A stretch of 64,000 bases of DNA from Serinus canaria (GCF_022539315.1 NC_066313.1:32897059-32961058); one strand, 5' to 3'; counted from the first letter of the stretch, positions 13,233 through 27,500 are shown. Program-made: numbers and translations. The notes: generated by a model not told the origin, from the sequence alone.

Positions 13233-13870
13233 GAGATCACAACATTATAGAACAGTTTGGGTTGGAAGGGAGCTTGAAAGGCCATCTGGTCTGAGCACCC
13301 TGCAATAAGCAGAGACAGCTTCTCCTAGATCAGGCTACTCAGAGCCCTGTCCAACAGTCTCTTGAATGTTTCTAGGGATAAGGCATCCACAGTTCTTCTG
13401 GCAACCTCCTCTAATATTTCATAACCCTCAGTGTAAAAAATGGCTTCTTTAGATGTAGGCTAAATCTACCTTTGTTTAGTTTAAACCCCTACATCTACAG
13501 GCCTTGTTAAAAAGAAGTCTATCCACATCTTTCTTACAAGCCCCCTCTAGGTACTGAAAGGCTGCATTAAGATCTCCATGGAGCATTCTGTTATCCAGGC
13601 TGAACAACTCCAATTTCCTTAGCCTGTTTTCACAGGAGAGGTGCTCCAGCCCTCTGATCACCTTTATGGTCTCCTCTGCGTTCAACAAATTCACATCCTT
13701 CTTATGTGGGGGTCCCAGAGCTGGATGCAGCACTCCAGGTGGGGTCCCACCAGAGCAGAGTAGAGGGGCAGAATCCCCTCCCTTGATCTATTGGCCATGC
13801 TGCTTTGATTGCAGTCCAGGATACACTCAGGATATGTTCAGCTTCTCGCAATTTGCTTCTCTGTCTGGGA
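13233..13870 (-). mobile_element. CR1 LINE, 3' part with decayed ORF2 C-terminus
   Basis: The + strand starts with the reverse-complement CR1 tail (GGTTGGAAGGGAGC, CATCTGGTC) and continues through about 630 bp of CR1 3' UTR and ORF2. On the minus strand the frame 13733-13476 holds residues of the type GLEHLSCENRLRKLELFSL and GDLNAAFQYLEG, which are characteristic of the C-terminal end of the CR1 ORF2 reverse-transcriptase protein. The frame stops before the normal ORF2 end, so this is a dead copy. The further 5' part (beyond ~13870) is missing, as is usual for truncated insertions. Confidence 0.93.
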
Positions 13871-16509
13871 AAAAAGGTTTTCACTATTAGTCAGTAGTGA
13901 ATCCTCTTTCTGCCTTTTTTTAAGGTCTTAGACAGCAGTTCATGCACCAATATGCTTTGATCTCTCACTACTGAGGCTGTAGGACACCACAGTGCTAGGA
14001 AAGTCCTCCTTTAATTGTTTCAGAAATAACAGAGTGGAAGGGAGTGGTCAAGAAATGGCCACTAGGAAAAGGTATTTTAAAAGTTTAAGAATCTATGATG
14101 TAGATGCTTTTTTAGAGTCCACAGTGCAAAAATCAATATCCAGCCATCAACAGCCCCAGTGGAGTAGTCTGGCATCTTCCAACAGAAGAAAGTAAATCTT
14201 TTAAAGCAAGCGTCCCTCAGGTACCTGATGAGCTCCACCAAACTCAGAGTTGCTCTCTGTTTATTTTTGCAGAACTGTAAATGATTTCTTTACACTTGAA
14301 AGCATTTTCTGTGCCCTTAGTACATTTCTTCCTTGATAGGCTTTGTCTGCTTGCTTCCTAGGTGGTAGTTACTCTTGCAGCCTGAGATAAGTTATAATTC
14401 ATAGACAGAATCCTTCTTATTGACTAGTTTATGCCAGATTGATAGTAGAATGGTGACCTAGAGATGTTTATTGCCAGAAAGTTCAACCACAGGATTCTTT
14501 TTTCCTGGAAGTGGCTTAGAGGAAGAGGCAGAAATGTTTCTTTATACCACTGAGTTATCAGCAGAGAATGAAAATCCCATCTTTTTCACAGTTGCTCAAA
14601 CAATTTGAAATACTGACCCTTTGTGTATCCATAAGCGAAATAAGAAATTAAGAAAGATCCTTGAAAATACATGTGTAGTGCTTGCAATCCCCATGCAGGA
14701 GATTCTGTTGTGCATTATAATTCCAATCACATCTTAGTTTAGAGTTGAGACTGATGGTTGGTTGTGTTAGTGACTGTAGTTCACCTTCAGGGAGGTTTGT
14801 AAGTACTGGAGAGGCCAGGCTCTGGCCTCTGAATGCCATGGCTGAAGCAAGGTCTTTGTTCTCCTTTGATCTCTTGTGTCTTACCAGATGTTGCCTTGAT
14901 GTGAGGCTGTGCTGGAGTGATCAATGAAAGAAACTAAAGGGGTCTGGTGTGAAGTCCTGCTAATGGGACACTGAAATACCAGATCAACATTTTCCAAAAA
15001 AACTGCAGAGTTTAGTTGCTTTTGTTCAATGACCTAAATTAAGATTCTTTGGAATAGTCTGGTCTCTTTTATTTTTTTTTCACCTCAGAGCAGCCCTAAT
15101 TTGGTACCTAAAATATAACTAATCACTGGAAAACTTGTTAGAGAGTCATTCTGCTGGAACTATTCCTGGTTGCAAAGGTGTACTACATGTGTTGTGGGGA
15201 ACTGTTCCACCAGTGCGTGGTAGAGGTACAAAACGTGCCAGTCCAGAGTGTGCACGGAGAAGCAGGAGAGCTGGGGAGAGGGTGGGCCCTACCTTTGGAG
15301 AAGCAGAGGCTCCTGCCTCGTGTTCTCAGCTGTCATCCTCCACATTCAGTGTCTGGGACAGGAAATCAATAAGCCCACATAACTGTCTTACTGAAGACTA
15401 TTGAAAGTGAAGACTAAGAAAAGTGAAGGAACAGCTGTCAGATATTATACCCCTCTTAAAAGTGGGAATAAACTATTTTTATTTATTTTTATTGCTGTTA
15501 GCAATTATATGGCTAAGGATGATGAAGTAGAGCTGCTGCAGCACTGATAGTATCCTGAAAACAGTGACAGGACTAGGAGGACTGGTCTTATCTCCACATA
15601 GTGATAGCTGGACTGCTTCAGAATACATGCTGCCAGAAGAATTTGAGATATCCAGGGAAAATGCTAAGAAAGCCAGTGGCTTTCCCTTGAACCTTTGTTT
15701 AGAAGGAAGATTTTCCCAGTATTTCACCATTGCTACAGCTGTGCAGAGGGTACATCCTTTTCCAGCTGTGTAGTGGCAGCGCTTCACATCCCAATAGGCA
15801 CGACAGGAAATCTTCAAAGCCGTGAAAAGGGAGACAAAGGAGAGGGAAAGGCTGTAAGTGAATAAGGGAAAAAAGCCCTGCTATACTATGCTTAGAAAAA
15901 GAAGCTGAAATAAAACTAAAGATTTAGCTCTCTCTGGGTGCCTATCAAAGAAATTGTTGTTTTCTTATTATTTTATTAGAATTCTGCTTTTAAATCTAAA
16001 TGTCTGAAAATTACTTCATGGATGCTCACTTGGATGAATCAGAATGGTGTATTTCTTTGGATGTATCACTGAAATGCCATTTAAACTCCTCTAAGGGCAT
16101 TTTTTCAGTGAAGGATGTCTGCACCCATGCACGTGTGTTGACTTTTTATTTCAAAGTGAAAAAATACACATCTTGGATTTACACCTGATTACTCAAGCTT
16201 TCCAAGGCAAAGAATAACTGTATTACTATGGATTAATTAGGCTTTTAGTCATTAGTATATGTAATTTTGAATGTTTATGTATTCATTGATTCATACAGTA
16301 ATTTCTGAGTATTTCTTTTGAGGGATTCACAGTTTCTTTCAATGAGTCCTCAGGTCCAGGGAAGATTAGGAGACTTCTTTTGTTAAGTGAAAAACTTTAA
16401 ATAACCAAATATTTTATTACAAAGGCTCATGATGACTTTTTTTTTTTCAAAATCATTTGAAGCATTAAAGAATGCTCAACCAGACAAAGAAAACTGGATA
16501 TTGTTTGTC

Positions 16510-16535
16510 TTTTTTTTTTTTTTTTTTTTTTTTTT
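16510..16535. repeat. Poly-T tract, 26 bp
   Basis: This is an uninterrupted run of 26 T within AT-rich intron sequence. No retroposon body is recognised next to it, so I treat it as a simple repeat and not as a poly-A tail. Confidence 0.9.
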
Positions 16536-17008
16536 AATTGAATAAGAGTCACTTGACACTCTGAGCTGTTTTGTTCCCAGAGGAGTAAATTTCATTCTGA
16601 ATCACAAGCCTGAAGTTACTTAAAGTCTCTGCATTGAAAACTCGCAGGGAACTTGTTCAGGGAGAGCATGTCAGTAGAAAATACAGACACTAAAAAGAAG
16701 ACACTAATACAATACTAGAAAGTGTTCTCAAAGTGACAGCAACAAAATAAATCAACTCTAGGCAAAAGATACATATATTCTATATCAAAACTGAAGAAAA
16801 GTTGAAAAATTAATCATCATTTATTTAAGAGTTCAAAACCTACCTTTGTGAGTGTAGGAAAAAAAAGGATTCATGTTTATCTCTACTTGAATCTTATGCC
16901 TTTAACTGTGCCAAGATCACCAAGACCTTGAGTTACCCATTATTTGAGAAGTTACTTCATGCAAATCATAGCTTCCTTGAGGCAATATTCTGCTGCTGAT
17001 TCTTTTAA

Positions 17009-17031
17009 ATTATTATTATTTTTATTATTAT
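17009..17031. repeat. ATT-rich trinucleotide repeat
   Basis: The run TTATTATTATTTTTATTATTATG is an imperfect ATT microsatellite in AT-rich intron. Confidence 0.8.
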
Positions 17032-17635
17032 GTTGACATTTTATTTTTCAGGTAATATCACCCATTTATTGCTTTTCTCTCATTTCCCAACTCACTCACT
17101 CTCAATATATAAGTTTCAGGGAGTAATTCTTCTGCTTTTTTTTGTATTATTTACAACTTTCCATGAAAATTGCCTTTACTTCAGATGAACCTATTTAAGA
17201 TGTGGCCTTTCAGTCTATTTGTTGTCTGTAGCTGAAGTCCAAGCTTTATCTCCCTTCTGTTTGGTGTTTGGAAAGTGAGCATCTAATGGAGGCAGTTCAT
17301 GAAGCTGCTTGACAGTGATGTCAAATCTGTCGAATTCTGCAGTTTCTGCAAGGAATCCTTTGGTGTGCAGTAGATAATATTGGTCTAAGGGAAAAAACTT
17401 TGTACCATGAAATAGGGCTCCCTTTGGTGCGGTATCCTAGTCCTCCATTCTGATGGAGAAGAGCAAATTTCTCCCCTCCAGCTTAATTTTGGCCAGAACT
17501 AATTTTGCAGGAGCTTAAACGAGATGTAAGGGTGTTCTCAGCAGTTGGATTGTGTCCCAATTTTCAGGAAGTGCTAACAAATAGGTGTTATGCTTCACAC
17601 AGCTTGACTTTTCCAAACTGGCATAAACTGGCATT

Positions 17636-17797
17636 TTAGAACAGGCTGCCCAGGGAAATGGTGGAGTCCCCATCCCTGAAAATGTTTGTGTGGTACTTCA
17701 AAGTATACTTCAGAGGGAATGGTGGTATTCAGTCAGAAGTTGGACTTGCTGATCTTGGAGGTCTTGTGCAACATTGATGACTCTACAATTCTGTGAA
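17636..17797 (+). mobile_element. CR1 LINE, 3' fragment of a different subfamily
   Basis: The sequence contains CAGGCTGCCCAGGGAAATGG, TGGAGTCCCCATCCCTG, a GGTACTTCA segment, GTTGGACTTGCTGATCTTGG, and then AGGTCTTGTGCAAC and CTACAATTCTGTGA. The order matches the CR1 3' region in sense orientation. The AGGTCTT variant of the terminal box, where other copies have GGTCCCTTCC, suggests a different CR1 subfamily from the copies at 3.5 and 55.2 kb. Confidence 0.87.
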
Positions 17798-18114
17798 AAA
17801 GCCTGCTAAGAGAAATCAATCCAAGTGTACCATCCAAGGAAACTTGAAGTGTCTCACTCTGTGGTACACCATGTTTATCAGTGCTAATCACCAATAGGCA
17901 GAGCTGCCATGGTAACTTCCAAATAAACATTCCAGTTCTGAATAGAAGCTTCTGGAGCACTAGTGGATGGTACACCTAAAAACTCAGTTATATGTGTGTC
18001 TGAAATGCTGTCTTTTTCCAAGAAAGTCTGTTGTAGGAAATGTAGGGTAGGAAAGCCTGTTGCAGAAAGTCTATGTATGAATCTTTTGGCAGAAAGACTG
18101 GGAAAGCAGTGCAG

Positions 18115-18133
18115 AAAAAAAAAAAAAAAAAAA
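18115..18133. repeat. Poly-A tract, 19 bp
   Basis: An uninterrupted run of 19 A. No retroposon body is recognised upstream. Confidence 0.9.
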
Positions 18134-19230
18134 GAGCTACAAAGCATTGGTTTGACTCAGTCTTCACTTAGTTTTGCAACTGTCATTGGCAAATAGTGTG
18201 TAGATTTAAAATATGTACATTTAAGTAAATGGGGAAAATAAACCTCAATTTACCAGTAGAAAATGACTCATTCTGGAGATGATAATAATCACTTTGCAAC
18301 AAAGATGGTCATTTTCGAGGCAGGCCTTTAAAAAGACATCTTTGATGTACTGGATTCATCTCTGAGGGAAAGTAATGTTTTTCATTGCAGAAAATTGCTT
18401 TTCATTTCTCTTATAATTTAGAATCAGCTGTAATGCATAAATTAAGCTGCACAACCTTGAGGAATCAGTATGCCATTTTGGTAGGGAGAGGTATTGCAAA
18501 GATGTAGAGGAATAAACAGAAAAAAATTGCTGGAATACCCAGACTGAATTCCACAACTGTCGGTGCTGGGTACCTTAACACGTTTTTCCAATAAAAATTT
18601 TTTTGGATGTAGCATTACAATTATTTTCTGTTCATATGCATTTGTGTTTGTAGCAATCACAAGGTCATTTGTCTTGTAATTATAACTACCACTTATAGCT
18701 TATCTTTGGCTCTCTGAAGGGAAGAAAAGCTTTTCCTTGTCTTAAGAGGGCTAAGAATTTATCTGACGTACTTTTTTGCAAACCAGTTTTGCAGGAGCAA
18801 TGGCCCGCTTTGTAGCATGTGAAAGTTCTTGGAAATTATTTGTATAGACTGTTTCATCTCAATTGTTTCCCTGTGTTTAAAACTGAAACTAGATGTCAGA
18901 TGGATCAGGGAATTCCAGGTATGTGAAGCAATAAGTAGATGAAAAGCAATTGCATGCTGCTTATGCATGTTTTATATTGCAAGATATTGCTTTATCCTAA
19001 GAATTTGACCTAGCTAGTGAGATGCAAGTATGGCTGGAAAGTCACCTTATGCAACTTAAAATGATATATGAATTCTGACTGAATTCTATGAATAATTTAT
19101 TTTTTGAGTGCTTTTTAATTTTGCAGAGTTCATGTTGTTCCACATTTCCTGCACCTCACCTGCAAAGGAGAAAAGAGCCCCTGGTAGCAATGTAATACAA
19201 AGATTGACATTAACAGAGACGACATAGTAT

Positions 19231-19311
19231 AGGGAAAAAAAAAAATAAATAAAAAAAAATCAACCTCTGCCCCTTTACCCCCCTCCCCCCAGAAAAAAAA
19301 AAGAAACAACA
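19231..19311. repeat. A-rich and C-rich low-complexity block
   Basis: An A-rich stretch (AAATAAATAAAAAAAAA) is followed by a C-rich stretch (ACCCCCCTCCCCCC) and a second A run. This explains the odd composition of the short open frame on the minus strand here. Confidence 0.85.
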
Positions 19312-20078
19312 CTGAAATAAATTATGGAATTATGGGTTTGTAACTTTAATTTTTGCTAAGGTTGAATAGTGTTTTAAAGTGAAAATGTTTCTCTTAACTA
19401 AGGAGGACGGTCAGTGTACTTTGTGTTTCCATTGTATTTCATGATGGGGAAACTTGCAGCTCAGAACAGGCCAACTGTAAAAATAGCATGAAAACACACA
19501 TCTGTTAGGCTCTGTAGTCTGGTAGGCTCCTTCTTGAAGTCCACTTTGAAAAGTCCACGGTACCTTATTCTATTGGTATCAAGCACCTTAATAGTACTAA
19601 AAAAATTATGAAAGTTTACAAAATATGGGAAAGAAGATAGCATTTTTATACTCTTCTAATGTCTCTTGAATTTTTAAAATGGCTAAAATATGTGCACTTC
19701 CTACTTGTCCATTCAATATTTATTTAGGAATTATAATAAATATTTGACAAATAGATATTTTTATTCAATTTCCAAAGTAGAAATAAGACTACATCACACA
19801 GTGAGTTATTTTTACTTCTTTTTGGTCAATAAACATATAATTAAAGTACCGAATATTGAAATCTTAATTGGGTTTTTAAAGAAGGAAAAATGCTGTACCT
19901 ATGCATTAAATGAATATGCATAGAGATTTCATATTAAGCATTGTCATGGGAAATCTAGAGATCTGTTGTTATAATTCAAGTGGGAGGAAGGCCTTTCTGG
20001 AAGGAAGCTTAGAAAATGAATATGGCTTTTTTTGGTGTACTCGTTATTATGTGGCTTAGGGGGAAATTATTGAGTTTA

Positions 20079-20081
<3 letters not shown>

Positions 20082-20109
<28 letters not shown>
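20082..20109. repeat. (TG)14 microsatellite
   Basis: Fourteen uninterrupted TG units in intron sequence. It is likely to be polymorphic in length between individuals. Confidence 0.97.
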
Positions 20110-20112
<3 letters not shown>

Positions 20113-20856
20113 ACCTACAGTACAACAGAAAATGTGACTGTTACATTGAGATAAAGTAATAAAGGCCATTAAAAATCAATGTGTCCCCTGGTTTTCCAGC
20201 TCCCAACAATGCCATTACTCATCTCTCCCAGCAGCAGAGAAATATCCATCAAAACAGGCTTAGAAAAACCATGATCTTCTTGAAACTTCAGCACTATTTT
20301 AACTAGGTGGAAGGAAATCAGAGAAATTCAGATACTGCAAGGACCCAGTCTAACGTAACTGAGTGTGAGTAAACCCCAGAACTATCTTTAATTATGAGAA
20401 TGAGCTAGGCCTTGAATTTCCAACCTGATTTATAAAGGAGTTAGTTGAACAGCATCTGCATCTGTTGTGCTGAGTTTTCAAGAGGTATTTGAGTGCTGAA
20501 AAAGCCCTGGTGATGTTTAAAAGGTAAATGGATAGAGTGATTGATCACAGTGTCTGTGTAGGTTAGAGGAAAAGACTGCTAGGCTGTTCTGGGTAAAACA
20601 CAGGTATTTTACACTGGCTGAGTCTGAAGTCATGCGTTAAGAAAGAAAATGCAGCCTGTGTATGAAACCAAGGACTCTCAAAAGCAATGAAACTGAAAAG
20701 AAGTCTTGGGCCTTCTAGGCTGGTCATCAGCCAAGTGCAAAATTTTTAGTCCAGTGCTGTAGCCAAAGGTCTGGTGAAGACCTAGAGTGCATAATTGGAA
20801 GCTGTAGAATCAAATGGGTTTTGGAAGATAACAGGAATTGGCACCTGATGTGTAAA

Positions 20857-20925
20857 ACTTTTGTAATTTTTAATTCTACCTGAAAAAAAATTACTTTTGT
20901 AATTTTTAATTCTACCTGAAAAAGA
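20857..20925 (+). repeat. Tandem duplication, period 36 bp
   Basis: ACTTTTGTAATTTTTAATTC followed by TACCTGAAAAA occurs at 20857 and again at 20893. The copies differ only at the A-run that ends each unit. Confidence 0.93.
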
Positions 20926-21454
20926 TACTGATAACTGAAGTGTCTTTAGGACAGACCTTGTGGGTTATTGTGACCTTGGAAAACACACTTAATGAGAGGT
21001 GCAGGTACCTTCATAAATTTGTTTTCTTGGGGGAGGAAATTAAGAGGTGACTTGGTCAGAGAAAACATACATTTAAATGGGAAATGACCTTTGAGAGAAT
21101 GTTCTTCATCCTATCTGGAAGGCAATAACAGGAGCTGATGGTTTGAAGTTGAATTTAGACCTGTTCAGTCTGGACACAAAAATGTTAATAGGTCAGCAAT
21201 GGCAAGGGAGCAGGACTAGAGGAAAGTTTTAGGAAAGGCAGCTGATAGGAAAAGGAAAAAAAAAGAGAGCATAATAAAAGTACTAAGAAGGAGATAACAT
21301 TAATGAATTCAGAAAGGCTTGTCAAACACTAACTGATCTGACAAAGGGCAAAACAGACATTTTGGGAAGGACAGGGCACAGCAGGATGTCAGTGGTGAAG
21401 ATCAGGTTCAGCCGTGTCGGTGTATATATGTGACAGAGATTGTGGCCTATTTTT

Positions 21455-21506
21455 AAGGCATACTAAATGCTCTAAAATTTTAGAAGGCATACTAAATGCT
21501 CTAAAA
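21455..21506 (+). repeat. Tandem duplication, period 29 bp
   Basis: AAGGCATACTAAATGCTCTA followed by AAA occurs at 21455 and again at 21484, with no mismatch over the shared 23 bases. Confidence 0.93.
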
Positions 21507-24500
21507 CAACATACCAGCCTTTGCTGCCATCCTTCTTTTACGACAAGGACAAGACATTAAGTAAGGAAGGCATTAAAGCTACAGTTTCTGTTTGAAAAAT
21601 GGAGTTCTCAGGGAGTGCAAGGAGACAGATGTGTGCTCAATTTCTGTAAGGGTGGAAACTGCAAGCGTGTCCTGGCTTTCATCTCCTTTTTGCAGTAATT
21701 GCTCTTCATAAGAAAGAGACATTGTGGAATTCAGTGACATTTTTCTCCAGAGAGGATTTAAGTAGGTCCTATAGCCTATATTAGGCAGGAGTTCAAGGTA
21801 AATGATCCAGTTGTGTCCTCTGTCTTCGATTAACTTTTAGGTATTGATTATGTACTTGGGCATAATTAGTAAGGTGTTTTTTTTTTCCAAAACTGTATTT
21901 GTAAATTAAATCTATTTATCTCCTTGTTCTGAGGAACACAGTGTTTCAGGTGCTATAGCATAAGCACTGCTGTTGAATGTTATCATTTTAATGGGGGCCA
22001 GAGTCAGTCGATGCCAACCCCACAAGTTCTTAATGTTTACCAGATGATAGATCAGAATGCTATCAGTGGAAAGCATTCTTCCATAAATGGAGGCTGAACT
22101 GTGTGTGGCTGAAGAGATTTTAATAGGTTAATTGAAACTTTCAGGAAAAACTGTCTTTAGTTTGTTCAGGTCTGCTCAGAATTTAGTGGAGGAGAGATAA
22201 AGTATAACCATAATGTATTTATCAAAAGTACATGTTCACTGAAAAAAAAAAATGCCAAGAAAAAGTGGTTGAAATAGCACACACTTGAAATAAACAAAAC
22301 TTTAAATGAGAAATAAGCATTAGACAAAAGCAGCCTACATGAAGAGGAAATAAAAACAGTGACAGCTGTTATGGGACATAAATGAATGCTTTGGAATTTG
22401 GGAGATTTTCATTCTGTTCTATTATTCTGCTATGCTTAACAAACATTTTGCTTTTATTGTATTATCTCAGGTAAATCTACTCTCTAGATACCATGACTAA
22501 CTACCAAAGGAGATTTATAGATACAAAAGCTCTTGGTACACTTATAAACAGAGTTTATCTATGAAAAATACAAAAGTCAAATTGAATAATGAAGCACTAC
22601 AGTGAGCATAACCACATTAACTATTTCTGAAGAGAAATGTGCAATACACTGACAGTACTATGATGCTAAATTTGGTCAACATATTCCAGTACACCACAGA
22701 GTTAATTATAGTTTGAGGTTCATTGAAAAGCAACATATTTGAAGTAAAACCATGTCTGAAGTATCAAAAAAAATGCCTAGTTGTCAGGTGTGCAATGAAA
22801 AACAAAGTCATTAAAAAGTTGATAGGAAAAAAATGCAAAAAAAGCTCCAAATCAGGTTGGGTTTAGTGCAGAGGAATTTTAGATTGCATATAGATCTACA
22901 GGAGAGAAAGGGTTCAGTGAGAAACTGCATAGCAAACCATAATTTTTAAAAGTTGAAAATGGACTTAGAACTGTAAGCATGATTTCCAAAATAATAATTT
23001 TATCAAAATAGCAGTGGGCCCAAATCCTTTCTCCATCTTGAAATTTTAAAAATATTTTCTTATTTAGGATAACAGAAAATACCCTTGAAAATAACACCAA
23101 GAAGCAAATGCTTCTATTTCCAGTGATGGTTTTTATTTTGTTCTGGTTTTACCTTTATTTTATTGATTCCCTAGCCTTCAGAGTTCTTGAAAATTGGTGA
23201 TAATTGCTGTCTTCCCTTTGAAAAACATAAGTTTCTTGATGATGTTACAGTGTAAAAATTAACTATATAATTAACTTCAAAAATAAGTAAAAATAATGTT
23301 ATGCCTTCATGAAGATACCTGGTAAAGTGATTATCAGAATTAGTGAGTGTTGATTTTTTTCCATCACTTTTGAAAGAAAAAGAAACAAAGTAAAAGAAAC
23401 AAATGGTTCACAGGATAATGTAATCAAGAATTCACTTCTCTGCATTCAGGAGAAAGGGAGTTGTCACCCTTTTAAGTCATTATTTGTGTCTCAGATTCAT
23501 ACAGGGACTCAGATGGCCTAAACACCCACATAGATAAAACTCTAAGAGAGTACCTGATGATTTAGGCACTATGGGGTCTGTGTGCATGTCCAAATGTGCT
23601 GCAAACGAGGCTGGGCATCTTCATTCCACTCTTGTGCTTTCCTGGAAGTGCTGCTGCTCATAGATCACCATCACTTATCTTTCAGCTGGCACCCCTTGTG
23701 AGCAGGATGTCCCTGAGGTTGGAATGGGCTTAAGAAGTTTAATTGCCCAGAGGTTCTCTGAACTTGCTCATTTATAGGGAGGGGGAATGGACATGTGGTA
23801 GTTGTTACTGTCTCACCATTCAAGCAGAGATATGGGTGATGAAGATCTCCTTAATCTGGGGAGGAGCTAGGAACACAGCTTCCATTTCTTAAGAAAGCAC
23901 TTTAGTCCTCAGGTAGCTTGCATCCATAGGATACTGAGATACTTGACTGTTCCTTCCAAAGGAGCAAGTGGAAAGAAAAGCTACTTTGGAGTCAGAATTC
24001 CTGATTTTGAGTATCAGGAAGGAAATAGATTAGAGGGAATTGTTTCTGTACCCCAAGGGTATGAATTTTTCCCGAGAAGACTGGCAATTTTTAAAAGGAC
24101 TACGGGGATATTTTTGATTTTAAAAAGTTTTGGCCTGAAATCTACATACAACACTAGGTGTGAACTCAGTGAGTGGGTCCAAAACTGGATCTCAGGCCCC
24201 ATTCTATTTCAGCTGAAATGGATTATCTCCTTTTAAAGTGCTGGGTCTTTTTCATATTCCAAATATTTGCTAAAATTGTTATTGAGAGCGCTATTTTTTA
24301 CTGACTACTAGTCTGATATTGGGAAAGGAATGTGGCTTTGTTTTCATTTTGAAAAAAGGGAATCCTCATTTGCTTTATTGCTAGGATACAGAAGTATTTT
24401 CTGGACAGCCCAAAATTTTAACAGGTGGGTTTGTCTTCCTTCTTGACATATCTAAAACCAGAACACATTTGGGAGACAGTTAATTAAACAGTTAATATTA

Positions 24501-27500
24501 ATTTCAGAGTTTCTGCCACTATCCAAGCACTTTTGGGAAATTATGTGAGTTTGTTGCATTGATCAGAACAACTGTTTCAAACCTCTCCTGCAACAGCAAG
24601 TCCTTTTAAAAGGGCACTGCAGTGCATTTCAGGGATTTGAAGGTCACAGTGTTTGCATCACAAGGAATGGTGCATGCTTCAAAGCAAAAGTGCTGCAAGG
24701 AAGGCATATATGAGTTCTCTCTGGATTTAAGAAAGGGCGGCTTATCCCCATTACGCAACATTTGGAATATCTAACATTTATATTGTGGAAAACCCAGTCA
24801 TTAAACATGTATAATTGAATTACTTGATGGCAAGAATGGTGTCAACATCAATTTGAAGACACTACTGCAGAAAATGGGAACTGATTTTATAAGTTTTTCT
24901 TGTGGATGTTGAGTCCCCATCTTTATGCTGCAAGGTAGAGTCTGCATTCCATGGAAGCAAGTTTGAAGGCATTAGACGCAGAGAATACTGAATGAAAAAG
25001 TAAGTCAATCCTAAATAATTCTGTTGTAGCAGTAGATTGTTTGAGAAAACAGTTTGTTCTGGAGATATTGAGAAAGAAGGCATTAACCCAATGAATAATT
25101 TAAAGCAGTATGCAAACTTAAATGGGTGGAGGAACTATTCTTTCTAATGATTTTGTTCTAGTGTCATAAGGCAAAGACAAGTGCCTTTATCTTCCCTTCC
25201 CTGTTTTCTGTTTTCATTTATTTTCTCTCCTTTCTTTCATCTTTGTAATACACCAATTAAATAGTAAAGCACTTAGCAATAAAGGTTCCTTGAAACAGGC
25301 CTAGTGAGACAACAGTATCGTGTAGCATGAAATTAGAAGTAGCACTGCTCTTAAACCTGAAAACTGACAAAAATTCATTTCATCATTCTTTGTTGTTCTT
25401 TATATGCTAACCAAAACCAGTGTCCTCTCACATTTGGAGGAGAGAAGAATGTGTTGCAGTTTAATCCATCTTATAGAGTGCTGTGTAGCTATACAGCAGT
25501 CAAAAAGAAAGCAAGCTGTTATATGAAAATATTATGGAAATGAGCTGGAGAAATGGCAGCATCCTGTACTTTTTGAAACTTAGAGGGGTAGTGAAGAAGA
25601 GAATGCTATTGTAGCTGCTGAATAATAAAATGCAAAGAAAGAAAAAGGGCACCATCTAGAAATTCCAAAGGAATGGGTAGAGAATAGAAGTCAGAGCATC
25701 AGAGAAAACAAATGGCACATTCATCTTGCTTTAGGCTCACACCCATAAACTGATCTAAACCTTACAAAGTCAATAGGAGGCTCTTTGCAGTCATGAATGG
25801 ATTTTGGATCTGGCCTTGACAAAGAGGGTGATATAGGCTCATTGCCTTACTTAGTCTGCTGATAGATGTAGTTTCATAAACACAAACAAGTCAAAAAGAG
25901 TTTTACAATTTTTCTGCCAAATATGTACAGAGTGAAGAGCTCACAGAAACCACGACAGGCAGAGGCTTTTTTCTGTCTTGATTTTGTGTTTCAATCAATA
26001 TCATTACTTGTGTATTTTTCATGTCTCTACACATATATTTTGTAAATAATAAATTTAATAATTTTGTACACAGACAATGGGAAAAATGGCCCATGGGTTA
26101 TTTAGCTTTTATGCACTCAGCCTGTTTCTATGTATTATTGATTTTTAAAATACAGACTAATGTTAGTATAGAAATTATTTTGCCATCTGTATCACCCTGA
26201 CTTTGCTGATTGCTATCCCCTTATTTTCACTGAATTTGGTGATGTTGTTTCAATTTCAGTACTTCTGCTTACTGAGAGAAAGGGATTGTACAGGAGACGT
26301 GACTTCTGTACTTGGAGGTCATGTGGTGCTAATAACAGAATATGCCTGGATTGAAGTGGCAATATTTTTCTTTACTGGATTGTAACTGAAACAGAAAGAA
26401 TTGCTAATATTTTATATCTCATTAATAAAGACCTTAGAGAAGATCTGAATTTAGCAAAGAATTTAGGACCAAGTCCTTTCAAATCAATTGTTTAAAATAA
26501 AATGGTTTTGTTGAGTTTCTCTATGTATGAGAAGGGGAGAGTTCTTGGAAACCATTGGAACAAATCAGTCAGTTAAGTTATGGCAGGAAACACAGGAAAA
26601 CAAGAAAATGTCAAAAGGCTTTGGATGAGTTTTGTGACTGTAGGAAAATAAAAAAGAGCTCTAAAGATCCTTAAGTGGAGGATAAGATACTTCTAAAAGA
26701 ATACTAAGAGTAAAAAAATGCTAAGAGACTGGTTGGTGTCAAAACATATATCTGAATGGTCAGTATTTAACAGAAAAGTGAGACTTAGCAGAACTCAAGC
26801 GGAAAAAGATCTTTCTTAAAAAGAAAATGGAAATCTAAATAGAAGAAGAACGGGGATTAAATTTTGGAGGACTATATAGTGATAAAAGATAATGATTAAT
26901 TTTGTGCCATCTACAAACTAGTATTTTGAATCCATATTTCTTAAGGACTCTAACTTTGAGTATGAATGAAGGACAACGTAGCAAATTATTTTAAAATAGA
27001 ATATATGAGCAAGGAAAAGTTCAAGAGCCTGAAATTAATTTAAGATGTGGAGGAAAGGTGATTTCCTTTTTAGAATTTTAAATAAACCCAATGAAGTTTT
27101 TAATACATTCATCAAGGCACTGGTCACACATTTGAAGCAGAATATAGAAAATGGTGTAATGGGAAAGGAGAAAATATATTGTAACCTATAGTAGCAGCTA
27201 AATAGCATGCTAAACTTAGAACAGCTTTGAATGTTCTTTCACATTCAGGTCATGGAAATAAATAGAAAGTTGTATAAAATTCAACACAATTTAGCAAAGC
27301 TGGATTGTACTGGAGTAATTTGATAGGGTTTTTTTTTAACTGACTCCCTAATAAAAGAAAATCTATTCTCCCTTTCTTTACTTAAACATAGTAAGCATTG
27401 TGCTGTATACCATGGGGATTAGTAAAAAAGCTCTGGAATAGATAGTAGCTAGAATAGATAGTATGGGAGATGACAGGGGTTGCTCTGAAGAGGTAACTGT

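Noticed and set aside
13476..13733. 85-codon minus-strand frame as a gene
   Set aside because: It is the remnant of CR1 ORF2 inside a truncated LINE.
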